Assembly: GCA_016712885.1 (NCBI GenBank)
Contig: JADJQF010000004.1
Location: forward strand, 434,001 to 498,000
Reading direction: 5' to 3'
Length of the DNA stretch: 64,000 nucleotides
Source of the DNA: Candidatus Flexicrinis proximus
GTDB lineage: Bacteria; Chloroflexota; Anaerolineae; Aggregatilineales; Phototrophicaceae
Part shown: piece by piece, positions 19,785 to 29,353 of the stretch
Layout of the letters: every line of letters begins with the position of its first letter
Position numbering within the stretch: the stretch's first letter is position 1
Notes under the pieces: model-generated
Seen by the model: only the letters and a program-made list of their open reading frames with translations
Told to the model about the DNA's origin: nothing
Database searches by the model: none
Made by a program: the position numbers and the translations under genes

Positions 19785-21092
19785 TCACCCTTCACTTACC
19801 GCTTCTGCCTCGGTCATGGCGGGGGTATAGGGGATGTATCGCACCGTGACGAACAGCGCGCCAAGGGTCATGACCAGCGCCACGCCGAACAGGGCTTCGT
19901 AGCCAACGGATTGGGCGATAACGCCGCCGATGAACGGTGCGATTAGTGAAACCACTGCCGCTATCGTATTCGACAGCCCTACATAGACCGGGCGCTTGTC
20001 GGAATCGGCGTAACCCACAATCCAATTGTGCTGGCCGAGCAGCAGATTACTGGTTGCCAGACCTGACAGCAGAAAGCCAACATATAGCGGCAGCGGCCCT
20101 GCAGCCACGGCCAGCAGCGCGCAAATCGGTACCAGCGCCGTGCCGAACAGCGCGAGCTGGATATACAGCAGATTGTTGCGTGCGCCCAACCACGTATAGA
20201 CCAGCGCGCCGGCGACGCTGCCGATCGTTTGTGTAGCCAGCAGTCCGGGGACGGCTACCTCACTCGACATCCGCAACTGTACTGTGGCAAATCCAATGTA
20301 GAACGGTGCGGCCATCATAAACAGGCTCGTGAACATGCGTGCAATGATAAAGGCCCGGAAGGGGATGTCTTCGCGCAGCACGCGCCCCAGCTCCGGCAGA
20401 AACTCGCGGAGAGACGGCAGCTTTTCAACCGCTTTGCCTCCCGGAAGTTCATGGATGAAAATGCCGGGCAATATCGAGATTACAAACAATACGCCTGCCG
20501 CCCCGAACAGGATGGCGTAGTTTTCCGGGAAGCCCGGCCCGCTCTCACTGAGCACCGCCCCGATCAACGGCGCGACCAGCAGCATAATCACACCTGTGGC
20601 AGCGGTCATCAGGCCGAACATCCGCGCGCGCCAGCGGTTATCCAGGCTGGTTCCCGCCAGATCGGCCCACGGCACACCGACAAGTCCGTCTCCCAACGCC
20701 GCGATACTGTAGCACACGAAAAATGCCAGCAGGACGAGTTCCGGCTGATCCTTGCCAAGCCATACCGTGATTCCGGCGAAGATCAGGATGATGAACCGTA
20801 CCGGGATGTTAGGGCCGACAAACCACCACTTCTTGCGCGCAGATCGGACGATGTAGCGCGCGATGAACAGCTGCGGCAGCGAGAATCCTATCGTGAACAG
20901 GCTGCCGGACAGTCCGATCAGGATTTCAGAGTCGGTCAGGCGGCGGACAAAATCGGGAATCACCGTGTTGGTGCCGATTATCCCCATTGCCACCGTGAAC
21001 AGAATTCCGTCGATGAGAAAGTAGATGAAGTTGCGGCGATAGATCGGTTCAGTTTGGTAGGGCGTCAATCCCTGTGCAGTGGACGTGGACAT
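19785..21092 (-). CDS. MFS transporter
   Basis: 435 residues with about 12 hydrophobic helices. The loop after TM2/3 (YIVRSARKKWWFVGPNIPVR) and the centre (DNRWRARMFGLMTAATGVIM) resemble bacterial MFS efflux or uptake proteins. The inner repeat symmetry is clear (first helix pair FLIDGILFTVAMGIIG, second half FRAFIIARMFTSLFMMA). Substrate unknown. It stands between the kinase fusion and icd, without an operon partner. Confidence 0.85.
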   Translation of the reverse strand: MSTSTAQGLTPYQTEPIYRRNFIYFLIDGILFTVAMGIIGTNTVIPDFVRRLTDSEILIGLSGSLFTIGFSLPQLFIARYIVRSARKKWWFVGPNIPVRFIILIFAGITVWLGKDQPELVLLAFFVCYSIAALGDGLVGVPWADLAGTSLDNRWRARMFGLMTAATGVIMLLVAPLIGAVLSESGPGFPENYAILFGAAGVLFVISILPGIFIHELPGGKAVEKLPSLREFLPELGRVLREDIPFRAFIIARMFTSLFMMAAPFYIGFATVQLRMSSEVAVPGLLATQTIGSVAGALVYTWLGARNNLLYIQLALFGTALVPICALLAVAAGPLPLYVGFLLSGLATSNLLLGQHNWIVGYADSDKRPVYVGLSNTIAAVVSLIAPFIGGVIAQSVGYEALFGVALVMTLGALFVTVRYIPYTPAMTEAEAVSEG

Positions 21093-21151
21093 GTCGATCC
21101 TATATGGGATAGAGGGGTATCATCTTCGGTATTCCAGAACTGCATTAGAAA

Positions 21152-21176
21152 GGGGAATGTATCGCATACATTCCCC
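21152..21176 (-). terminator. Terminator of icd
   Basis: Perfect 11-bp stem GGGGAATGTAT / ATACATTCCCC with a 3-nt loop, 27 bp beyond the icd stop codon, followed by T on the minus strand. On the plus strand a TTTTT run also follows it, but no plus-strand gene needs it. Confidence 0.75.
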
Positions 21177-21202
21177 CTCGTTTTTCCGTAGCGTTGCCTG
21201 AC

Positions 21203-22449
21203 TTACATATTCGCGATGATCGCGTCCGCGAACTTGCTGGTCGAGACTTCTTTCGCCCCTTCCATCTGCCGGGCGAAGTCGTAAGTCACAACCTTCTGAT
21301 CGAGCGTCTTCTCATAGGCCTTGGTAATCAGGTCCGAGGCTTCCTGCCAGCCGAGATGCTCAAGCATCATGCAGCCGCTGAACAGCAGCGAGCCGGGATT
21401 CACCTTGTCGAGATTTGTGTACTTCGGCGCGGTCCCGTGTGTGGCCTCGAACAGCGCGACCTGGTCGGCGATGTTCGCTCCTGGCGCGATCCCCACGCCG
21501 CCGACTTCCGCCGCCAGCGCATCGCTCAGGTAGTCCCCGTTCAGGTTGGTCGTCGCCAGTACGGAGTGGTCCTTCGGGCGCAGAAGCATATGCTGGAAGG
21601 TGATGTCGGCGATCGTATCCTGGATCAGGATTTTGCCTGCTGGAACCTTGCCGCCGTGATGCTTCTCGACCTCTGCCCAGCTAATGGTCTCATGGCCAAA
21701 CTCGTCATGGGCGACCTCATAGCCCCACTTCATGAATGCGCCTTCGGTGAACTTCTGGATATTGCCCTTGTGAACCAGAGTCACGCTCTTGCGGCCATGC
21801 TGAATCGCGTACTTGATCGCCGCGCGGACGAGACGCTTACTGCCGAATTCGCTGATCGGCTTGATGCCCAGGCCTGCGCCTTCGAAGAAACCTGTCGCGC
21901 CCAACTCCTCGCGCAGGAAGGTCGCCAGCTTCCTGTTTTCCTCAGTCCCGGTTTCGAACTCGATACCGGCGTATATGTCCTCGGTGTTCTCACGGAAGAT
22001 CACGACATCGACATCTTCCGGGTGTTTGAGCGGCGACGGCACACCCGATACCAGCGCACCGGACGGATGCACTGATACAGATCGAGTACCTGCCGCAGTG
22101 TCACGTTCAGGCTGCGGAAACCGCCGCCGACCGGGGTCGTCAACGGGCCTTTGATCCCAACATAGAACTCGCGGAGAGCATCGAAAGTTTCTTCCGGCAT
22201 ATAGTTGCCGTCATAAACCTTTGCCGCTTTTTCGCCGCAGAAAATCTCCATCCAGGCGATCTTGCGTTTGCCGTGGTATGACTTCTCAACGGCGGCGTCC
22301 CAGATACGCAGGCTGGCAGTCATGATATCGTAACCGATGCCATCACCCTCGATGTACATGAGGATCGGGTTGTCCGGAACGTGCATCACGCCATTCGCAA
22401 AAGTAATTCTTTCCCCATGCTCTGGGATGGAGACCTTTTCAAAGGCCAT
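21203..22449 (-). CDS. icd: Isocitrate dehydrogenase, NADP-type (one frameshift)
   Basis: Oxidative decarboxylation of isocitrate in the TCA cycle. The nucleotide-binding segment IEGDGIGYDI and the substrate and metal motifs (QCIRPVRWY, FRENTEDIYAGIEFE, DQVALFEATHGTAPKYT) are those of the E. coli-type homodimeric enzyme. The frame breaks at the C run 22044-22046 (G run on the coding strand): one more base restores RWYRGVPSPLKHPEDVDVV and a 415-residue protein. ATG 22449 has AGGAG upstream. It works upstream of the SDH encoded 10 kb away. Confidence 0.93.
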
Positions 22450-22593
22450 CGCTCAACGCTCCTATGAGTGAATTCGAACTCGATGATTATACCCCCTCGC
22501 AGAACCAGCCGAAAGCGACAACGAATCGAAACGGTCATAACCGTAAACTGGTCCGCAGCTCAGAGGACAGCATGCTCCTTTGTAATCCCAGGG

Positions 22594-23512
22594 CTATCCC
22601 CGCTCACCGTCCCCGATCATCCCAAACGACCGCAGTTTTCTCAGGTTATTGAGCGTGAGTATGCCAGACCACTCGCGTTCGACGACGTTCCATGTCTTAG
22701 AGTCGCCCCACTGCCAGTTGGGATGCCATGCGCCGTCCGTTCCGCGCCAACTGAGCATAAAGGCAAAATTCTGCGGCAGCTCGGCGCTGAAAAGGTCGAT
22801 AAAAAGGAGAACCCGGCGTGTTGATGATTGCCAGCGGCGGTATCGTATAGTTGGGCCATTGTTCAGGGGACCGCTCGACGGTCTTGTCAGCGACCTGCCG
22901 CAGCTTGCCCATCAGCTTTGCTTTCAACTGTTCCGGCACGGCAGGATTTTCGACCAGCGCAACGTAGCAGAGCAGGTCATGCATTTCCATCACGTTGTCG
23001 TGTGCGTCCAGGAATGCCGTCAGTTCGCTTGCCAGCTCCTCACGCAGCGCAGCGTCGAAATGGTCCGGGTATTCGTAAAGCAGGCCGAGGATTTCGGCAG
23101 TCGGATTCACGCGGCTGTGCCAAAGATCACCGCCGACAGTCCACCAGGGGGCATGTGCGGCATCGTCGATGTTTGCCGGCATGATGCGCCAGCGTTTCTC
23201 ATCCGCAAGATACTGTGCCTTGAGATACGCACAGGCTGTCTTGACCAGCTGATGATCCGGGGGCAGTCCGAGTGCTCGGAAGTGGGAAAATGCGATGGCG
23301 GTGGCGATAACGGACGAGCTCCCCAAACGGATATCCGGCTCCAGACCGTTGCCGAACCCTCCATCCGGGTTTTGAAAGGCCGCCAGCGCTTGGACTGCCG
23401 CTTCGGCGCTGCCGACTCCGAACTCGTATTCGAACAGCGCAGCCTCAAGCGGACGAGCCTTTGACCTCAGGTAGCCTGCAGCCGCCACAAAATCGTTTTT
23501 CGACAATTGCAT
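22594..23512 (-). CDS. Prenyltransferase/terpene-cyclase-fold-like protein, function unknown (one frameshift)
   Basis: ATG 23512 follows a GGAGG. Helical repeats with QNPDGGFGNGLEPDIR and AFSHFRALGLPPDHQLVK recall the alpha-alpha barrel of squalene cyclase and prenyltransferase beta subunits, though no catalytic motif is clear. Near 22738-22746 the frame slips: beyond it the other frame reads TDGAWHPNWQWGDSKTWN and then VVEREWSGILTLNNLRKLRS, a natural ending, giving about 305 residues. The function is unknown; it may bind or modify a lipid or sugar. It reads toward icd on the same strand. Confidence 0.7.
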
Positions 23513-23630
23513 TGCTAATCCTCCTTCACATATAGAACACTTGTATTATATCCGAAACCGCGCAAATCGTCTCCGATACTGCGCGGTTTCTTTTCATCTC
23601 ACCTAATGTCCGAAGTCCTTGCCGCAGGGA

Positions 23631-24514
23631 CTACTCCGCCGTGACGATGCGGAATCCGATGTGATGATCCTGATAGTATGGCGGATCCTCAAAATGTCGG
23701 TAAGCCGCTCGCGCCACTAACGCATTGCTACCCCACCAACCCCTTTTTCGACCTTGATGCGACCGGTTTCCGGTCCGGTCGGGTCGGCCACCGTATCTGA
23801 CTCGTATCCTGCAGACAGCCAATCAGCAACCCATTCCATCGCATTGCCGGCCATATCCAGCGCGCCCACCCAGCTTGCGCCCTCTGGAAACGCGTCAACC
23901 GGCATGGTTTCATCGCTGTCGAGCACATTTGCGCGTGCCGCATCCCACTCGTTACCCCACGGGTAAATCAGCGAGTCTGGCCCTCGTGCCGCGAATTCCC
24001 ACTGTGCCTCCGTGGGCAGCGCACCGCCGCGCCAGCGTGCGTAGGCTTCAGCCTCATACCAGGTGATGCAGACTCTGGGGGCATTTTCGGCCCAGTTGGT
24101 CAAACACCGCAGCGGCAGGTTGTTACGCTGCTGCCGTCCAAGCCACTTCCAGCCATCCTCGGACCAGTAGACTTCCGACGTATAGCCGCCCGCCTCCACA
24201 AATACATCGAACGCCGCATTCGTGACTTCTGTCTTGTCGATCCAGAAACCCTCGCTCAGGCAGGTCTCGTGCTGCACCTGCTCGGACGACAGACGGCCCT
24301 TTGCCCATGATGGCGCTTCGAGCGTTGCGGCATACTCCGCCTCAGCCTCGCTCGTGCCCATCAGGAAGCACCCGGACGGGACATACACCTGTTCGATTTC
24401 GAAATCGTCGGTCCGGACGTCACCAGCTTGGAGCGGCGTCGGGGTCGGGTCCTGGGCGTAAACCCCTGTAAAAATCACATTCAACATGAAAAACATTCCA
24501 ATCATTTGTCTCAT
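23631..24514 (-). CDS. SUMF1/formylglycine-generating-enzyme-like secreted protein lacking catalytic cysteines (one frameshift)
   Basis: Signal peptide (MRQMIGMFFMLNVIFTGVYA) followed by a single FGE-sulfatase domain: VYVPSGCFLMGTSEAE, CLSEGFWIDKTEVTNAAFD, CITWYEAEAYARWRGGALPT, AQWEFAARGPDSLIYPWGNE. The frame breaks at the C run 23740-23743; one added base restores KGGWWGSNALVARAAYRHF and the usual end HHIGFRIVTAE (294 residues in all). The cysteines that bind copper in true formylglycine-generating enzymes are not found in the RGGSW-like region, so enzymatic FGly formation is unlikely. It may be a surface binding protein. Confidence 0.82.
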
Positions 24515-24607
24515 CGCTGCTCCCTTCGAGGCTCCGTAATCCTAGCGCGCTGTCAGGCGCAATTCATTGCTGAAGCAGTTGGAATTCCGTTGGCTTTCCC
24601 TAGTACA

Positions 24608-25321
24608 ATGAATGAGCTGAAGATCCGAAAGACGCCTGCCGTGAAACCCCTGCTGCAACTAGTCCTCTTATCCCTGATCCTGACGGGCTGTGCGCCGCAG
24701 GGCAAGACCGGCCAGATCACGCTGGTTTCGCCGCCTGACGGAGCGATTATCTACTCAAGCGCGCTGACTATTTCGGGAACGGCGCAGGGAATCAACGGCG
24801 GCGGATTCATCATCACTGTATCCGACGCCACCGGCGGTCTGCTGACGCAGAAAACCGCGCTCGAACGCGACTCCGCTTTCAACTATGAACTGCTGCATGG
24901 CTACTCGGGCGAGCCGACCGCCGTCACCGTGAGGCTCACAGCGGCCGACGCCCCGAACGATCCACCGTATGCGACTGTCTACGTCACGCTGGCTTCACTG
25001 GAGCACCGTCCCGAAGGCGTGTATGTCGATATTTCGACGCCCGGACTTGGCGATGAGATCGGTGGGGATGTGATCGCCGTACAGGGCAGAGCATCTGGCC
25101 TTCAGGACCCGGCGTTTAGCGTCGAGCTGGTGGGCTCGGATGGTGCAGTTATCGACTCCGTACAGATCACGCTTCCGCCGAGTTACATCGCGGACGACCT
25201 GCCGTGGAGCACTGCGCTCAGCCCGGGCGCGACCACTGGCAGCGCCATTATCCGTGTGATGGCCGTGGATGGGACGCAGCTGGCGTTCGTGCCGGTGATT
25301 CTGTCTTCAGCCGCCGGATAA
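24608..25321 (+). CDS. Lipoprotein with two Ig-like (Gmad2-like) domains
   Basis: 237 residues from ATG 24608; a GTG at 24641 is an alternative start. A lipobox LSLILTGC sits near residue 25. Two beta-sandwich repeats follow (ITLVSPPDGAIIYSSALTIS and VDISTPGLGDEIGGDVIAVQ), of the kind seen in Gmad2 and other immunoglobulin-like extracellular domains. Likely anchored to the outer face of the membrane. It is divergent from the SUMF1-like gene; no partner is evident. Confidence 0.7.
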   Translation: MNELKIRKTPAVKPLLQLVLLSLILTGCAPQGKTGQITLVSPPDGAIIYSSALTISGTAQGINGGGFIITVSDATGGLLTQKTALERDSAFNYELLHGYSGEPTAVTVRLTAADAPNDPPYATVYVTLASLEHRPEGVYVDISTPGLGDEIGGDVIAVQGRASGLQDPAFSVELVGSDGAVIDSVQITLPPSYIADDLPWSTALSPGATTGSAIIRVMAVDGTQLAFVPVILSSAAG

Positions 25322-25327
25322 CTCCCC

Positions 25328-26053
25328 TTAAGGCGCAATCGGCAGTTGATAGTTGGCGACTCGGGCGGGGTCGTCAGCCAGCATCTTTGCCTCGACCCGC
25401 TGCTTGATGCCTTCGAGCATCTTGGTTTCCATCACGAAATCAAGGTTTTCGACCAGCAGCGGCCCGAACCACATCCGGTTAGCTACGGTATCGGGATCAT
25501 AGAACGTCCGCCAGCGCACAATCAGGCGTGTACAGTCAAGCGGCTTCGGCTCAAGATAGAACAGCCACGTGACTCCGATTGTCATCTTCAGCTTTTCGTC
25601 GTAGGCCGCCGGTCCGCCCAACAGGAAAGTCTGCGGTGGTTCAACCCGGGCGACCTTGAAGACCGGCATACTGTCGCCGGGGTGCATCCTGATTACGTCA
25701 CCGGGTTTCGGAGTCTGGAACTCCTGCAGAACCTTGTCGGCATTCTTGATGTGGCAGCCGAGCAGGTTTTCGAGGGTCTGATAGCTGTAAAATCCGCCTC
25801 GTCCCTGTCCGATCTGGACGATCCAGGGCCAGGCCTCTTCGGGGCGGGCATTGATCGTGGTCGAGTGGGTCGATGTCCACCGCACTTCGGGGAGCAGTTC
25901 ATCGCCGGGGAGGCTGCGGCTGAGTTCTTCGGGTGTTGATCCCCAGCGTTCGCGTCTCTCTCTGTACATTGGGGTGAGTATGGCCTGCGCGCCGCGAACG
26001 ACGCCTTCGATTGTTTCACGGAGCGGATGCCGCGGTGTCGGTTCTGAGGTCAT
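25328..26053 (-). CDS. SRPBCC-fold protein
   Basis: 241 residues with AGGAGG upstream of ATG 26053. The pattern STTINARPEEAWPWIVQIGQGRGGFYSY, then GDVIRMH, LGGPAAYDEKLKMTIGVTW and TRLIVRWRTFY, is that of SRPBCC/START-like lipid- or polyketide-binding proteins. It has a hydrophobic N-terminal extension. Ligand unknown. It lies beyond the terminator of the ATP synthase operon, so it is a separate unit. Confidence 0.75.
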   Translation of the reverse strand: MTSEPTPRHPLRETIEGVVRGAQAILTPMYRERRERWGSTPEELSRSLPGDELLPEVRWTSTHSTTINARPEEAWPWIVQIGQGRGGFYSYQTLENLLGCHIKNADKVLQEFQTPKPGDVIRMHPGDSMPVFKVARVEPPQTFLLGGPAAYDEKLKMTIGVTWLFYLEPKPLDCTRLIVRWRTFYDPDTVANRMWFGPLLVENLDFVMETKMLEGIKQRVEAKMLADDPARVANYQLPIAP

Positions 26054-26181
26054 AAGTGATCCTCCTGAGCTTGTCTGAAATTTCCCTCAATTATCAACGA
26101 TACTGCAGCTCCGGTTCAGTCGCATGTGCAGGATGTCAGATGAGGGGGACGACAAATGACACTCCCGTCCGAATCGAATCA

Positions 26182-26209
26182 AAAAGCGCCGGGTCTCCCC
26201 GACGCTTTT
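26182..26209 (-). terminator. Terminator of the nuo-atp block
   Basis: Stem AAAAGCGCCGGG / CCCGACGCTTTT with a 4-nt loop; the single mismatch is a G-U pair in the minus-strand RNA. A T5 run follows. It lies 25 bp after the atpF stop codon and closes the 13-kb minus-strand energy cluster. F1 genes do not follow it. Confidence 0.8.
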
Positions 26210-26233
26210 GGTGTTGAGCCTTGCGAGTCGTGC

Positions 26234-27031
26234 CTAGTTCAGGCGCGAAGCCATGGCGTTCAGGTTGTTCTTTACCGAGCCGTCGATCACCCGGCCGCCT
26301 GCTCTGATCACCAGGCCGCCAAGGATGGCCGGGTCAACGTTGAAGGTAACGGTCGAGGAGCCAATCGCCTTCTTGACGCTGGTCTGTTCTGCGTCTTCCA
26401 GCGGCATGGCGCTGATCACTTCGACATTGCCGGAAAGATTTTTGGCATCTGCCGGAACGGAAGTCAGGAATTCACTGACCAGTTTCTTCTGGCGCTTCTC
26501 GTCAATGGTCTCGCCGATCAGGCGCTGGCTGATTGCGACGGCGATCGCCGTCACCTGACCACGCAGCCCCGCGAGTTCGGCATCGCGAGCAGCAGTGGCA
26601 GCCACGCGTGCATCGGCCAGGATCTTCTCGGCTTCCTTACGCGCTTCCGCCTCAACCTGCTTGGCGACTTCTTCAGCGCGGCTCTGGCCTTCTCCGACCT
26701 TCAAAGAAACTTCCTTCTGGGCCTGAGTCAGGATCTTCTCCGCTTCGGCTTCAGCGTTTCTACGCGCATTGGCCGCCGCTGCCGCGTCTTCGATGCCCTG
26801 CTTGATCTTTGCAGAGCGCGCGTCAAGGTGGTTCATGATCGGGCGCCACAGCAGTACGGTCAGCAGCACGAAAATCAGGCCGAAATTGACCCACTGTGCC
26901 ACCAGGAAGCCGCCGTTGATACCCAGTGCGCCCAGCGGATCGCCACCTTCTTCAGCGGCGAAGGCGGGGGTGACCGCAAAGGCGAGGATCGCCATCACGA
27001 TCAACAGCAGGAATGCTTTATTCTTACCCAT
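26234..27031 (-). CDS. atpF: ATP synthase F0 subunit b fused to the delta C-terminal domain
   Basis: 265 residues from ATG 27031. An N-terminal signal-like helix (residues 1-26, TPAFA|AEEGG) precedes the true b membrane helix (AQWVNFGLIFVLLTVLLWRP) and a long charged coiled coil of the peripheral stalk (residues 65-170). Residues about 200-265 (VEVISAMPLEDAEQ, VDPAILGGLVIRAGGRVIDG) match the C-terminal half of subunit delta/OSCP. So one chain appears to link F0 to the F1 crown. There is no separate atpH here. Last gene of the F0 operon; alpha, gamma, beta and epsilon are absent. Confidence 0.88.
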   Translation of the reverse strand: MGKNKAFLLLIVMAILAFAVTPAFAAEEGGDPLGALGINGGFLVAQWVNFGLIFVLLTVLLWRPIMNHLDARSAKIKQGIEDAAAAANARRNAEAEAEKILTQAQKEVSLKVGEGQSRAEEVAKQVEAEARKEAEKILADARVAATAARDAELAGLRGQVTAIAVAISQRLIGETIDEKRQKKLVSEFLTSVPADAKNLSGNVEVISAMPLEDAEQTSVKKAIGSSTVTFNVDPAILGGLVIRAGGRVIDGSVKNNLNAMASRLN

Positions 27032-27062
27032 GTCGATGCTCCTTCTGCGACTATTCGCGCGG

Positions 27063-27302
27063 TTAGAGCACGAACAGGACGATGAGCGCGACAACCAAGC
27101 AGTAAATGGCGACGGCTTCGGCGAACACGATACCGAGAATCATGTTGGTCTGTACCTGACCAGCAGCATCCGGGTTGCGTCCGATGGCCTGCAGCGCGCC
27201 GTTTACCAGAAGACCGATGCCGACACCTGGCCCCAGCGCACCGACCATGGCCAGACCCGCACCAACCGCCTTCAAGCCTGTTTCAATCGACCCTTCAATC
27301 AT
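27063..27302 (-). CDS. atpE: ATP synthase F0 subunit c
   Basis: 79-residue hairpin of two membrane helices: GAGLAMVGALGPGVGIGLL and TNMILGIVFAEAVAIYCLV, joined by the polar loop RNPDA that contacts F1. The ion-binding carboxylate is Glu62. The residue after it is Ala, and no Gln/Ser-Thr sodium pattern is seen, so protons are the likely coupling ion. AAGGAG precedes the ATG. It lies between atpB and atpF with short gaps. Confidence 0.96.
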   Translation of the reverse strand: MIEGSIETGLKAVGAGLAMVGALGPGVGIGLLVNGALQAIGRNPDAAGQVQTNMILGIVFAEAVAIYCLVVALIVLFVL

Positions 27303-27350
27303 GACATTTGCTCCTTGTCCTGTGGACAGTTTCGAACCGGATGATAAAGT

Positions 27351-28916
27351 CTAGTGGTGCGCTTCGGCGGTAGGGGCGTGGTCGCTGTGCTCATCATGCT
27401 CGTCGCCATGATGGGCTTCCATCGCCTGTACCGAGAACACCAGCGTGAGTACCGAGAATACCAGTGCCTGCACCCCACCGATGATCAGTTCCAGGCCGTA
27501 GATCACGCCTGGGACCATGAGTGCGACCAGGAACGAGATCGCCATGAGCGCCACGCCGCCTGCGAACAGGTTACCGAAAAGTCGGAAGGCCAGCGAAACG
27601 ATCTTGCCGATTTCTGAGATGATTTCGATGAGGCCGACCAGGAAGTCGATGGCGCCCATCGGTTTCTTATTCAAGTTACCCAACGCGGTGACGTTGATGA
27701 ACTTCTCGAAGTACGCCGGCCCAAGCGCGTACACACCATAGACCTGTACGATCACAACCGCGAGGATCGCGAGTGCAATGGTCAGGCTCAGGTCGGTCGC
27801 GGGACCACGCACAAACGGCGTGATGTGGAAGATGTAGGGGATGGCACCCTTATCAAGTTGTGCCTGGCTCAACGGCAGAGTCGCGCCCGGGTATTGCAGC
27901 TGCGACATCGCAAGGTTGAGTGCAGTTTGCTGGGTTGCCAGTTCGGCTTCCAGAGCCGCCAGAGCATCGGTTGCGGCTGCGGCCACGGGGACTGTTTCAC
28001 CCTCGGCAGCGGTCGCTTCTTCAGCGTGGTCATCGGTTGCTTCGCCGTGTGCGGCATCATCCGTTGCGGTGCCTTTCAGAGCTTCGACACTGGCGGTAAG
28101 TCCCTCGACCTCTGCCGTCAGCGTTTCAACCTGTTCAGCACTCGCGATACGCGATTCGATAATCTCAATCTTGTGTTCAATTTCTGGAGCGGCATCGGCG
28201 GTCGCGGTGCCAAGTTCGGCCTCCAGCGTGGCTTTCTCAGCTTCCAGTTCCTCGATCACCTGTCCGATTTCGGCACCAGGCGCGATGTTCAGGCGGGTGA
28301 ATTCACGCTCCACGAAGTACGCTTCACAGGCATGCTCAGCTTCTGCCGTCTGTGGCGTGCCGCTGTCCAGCGCACTGTCCACGTACAGTAGATAGCTCTT
28401 GTCCCACATCGACCCCTGGATCATCGGATAGCCGTTCACGCCCACATGGGCGCAGTGCGGCTTGCCGACTGTTTCCACGCCGGGGAACAGCTTAAGCAAG
28501 TTGCCCGCCAGCAGGAACAGGAAAATTGTCGCTACCAGCGGCCACAGGAACGGAGCGCTGCGTAAGCGGTCGCCGCCGATTCCCTTCAGGAAGCCATAAA
28601 AACCCTCGACGATCGTCTCGGCAAATGCCTGGAACCGACCCGGGACTTCCTTTGTCCAACCCCGCGATGCACGCCAGGCGAGAAGTGCAAAGGCCAGCAC
28701 CATCAAATCGGCCAGTATTGTGCCGATCAATGTGTTGGTCAAGTCGATGCCAAATAATCCGCCCGGTGTCACAACTTCACCCGGGACGGCGATGACAGGC
28801 AGCGCCATGCCGATGCCAGCTGCTGGCATCCACACGAACGGGGCGAGGCCGCAGAAAAGAACGCCCACCACCACCAAGACGACGAAGATGATGATCCCGC
28901 GTTGTCTTGCGTTCAT
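27351..28916 (-). CDS. atpB: ATP synthase F0 subunit a with a large coiled-coil insertion
   Basis: 521 residues from ATG 28916 (GGAG upstream), about twice the usual size. The core is present: TM near 60-81, TM near 122-146 (FLWPLVATIFLFLLAGNLLK), then SLAFRLFGNLFAGG with the essential Arg445, and the C-terminal helix GGVQALVFSVLTLVFSVQAM. Residues about 150-365 are an insertion between the second and third core helices, rich in Glu/Ala heptads (EELEAEKATLEAELG, IESRIASAEQVETLTAEVEG, ALEAELATQQTALNLAM) with an acidic His/Asp/Glu stretch in the middle. The C-terminus is His-rich. By family topology the loop should face outside. Confidence 0.92.
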   Translation of the reverse strand: MNARQRGIIIFVVLVVVGVLFCGLAPFVWMPAAGIGMALPVIAVPGEVVTPGGLFGIDLTNTLIGTILADLMVLAFALLAWRASRGWTKEVPGRFQAFAETIVEGFYGFLKGIGGDRLRSAPFLWPLVATIFLFLLAGNLLKLFPGVETVGKPHCAHVGVNGYPMIQGSMWDKSYLLYVDSALDSGTPQTAEAEHACEAYFVEREFTRLNIAPGAEIGQVIEELEAEKATLEAELGTATADAAPEIEHKIEIIESRIASAEQVETLTAEVEGLTASVEALKGTATDDAAHGEATDDHAEEATAAEGETVPVAAAATDALAALEAELATQQTALNLAMSQLQYPGATLPLSQAQLDKGAIPYIFHITPFVRGPATDLSLTIALAILAVVIVQVYGVYALGPAYFEKFINVTALGNLNKKPMGAIDFLVGLIEIISEIGKIVSLAFRLFGNLFAGGVALMAISFLVALMVPGVIYGLELIIGGVQALVFSVLTLVFSVQAMEAHHGDEHDEHSDHAPTAEAHH

Positions 28917-28963
28917 CGTCTCTCCTCTCTGTTTGTAAACCGCGCCAACGCACTCACAACAGT

Positions 28964-29251
28964 TCACTCCTCCTTACTGGATGGGTCGGGCTGTGGCATT
29001 TTCGGCGCTTCCCGGTTTACGGTTCTAAACGCCAGCTTGAGCATCAGCGCCAGACTAAACGGGATGCTCAGTATGACCAGTCCCAGCGTGCATAACCCAC
29101 GCCGTCCAATCAACGAATCAAGCCACAAACCTAATGCTACCGCCAGAAGGATAATGACAATCGTCACGCACCCGGCCTGTCCAGCCGCCATGGCCACACC
29201 CACGTTAAGCAAGCGCGGCTGAGGGGGCTTTGGGCTATGTTGTTTCGTCAT
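28964..29251 (-). CDS. atpI: AtpI/AtpZ-like ATP synthase assembly protein
   Basis: 95 residues from the second Met (29251). Two membrane helices (GCVTIVIILLAVALGLWLDSL and LCTLGLVILSIPFSLALML) with a short polar link GRRG fit the small AtpI/AtpZ proteins encoded first in many atp operons and involved in c-ring assembly or cation supply. The C-terminus is short and charged. Identity rests mostly on topology and position directly upstream of atpB. Confidence 0.75.
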   Translation of the reverse strand: MTKQHSPKPPQPRLLNVGVAMAAGQAGCVTIVIILLAVALGLWLDSLIGRRGLCTLGLVILSIPFSLALMLKLAFRTVNREAPKMPQPDPSSKEE

Positions 29252-29353
29252 CGGCACTTCCGGCCACAAACGTTGTGTATTCTATCACAATCAAAATTCG
29301 ATTGCTACGACGGGCAAAAAGGCTCATTTTTGTTAATGTTACTTGTTATTGAC

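Noticed and set aside
21194..22075. Plus-strand frame opposite icd
   Set aside because: Antisense to conserved isocitrate dehydrogenase; no start signal.
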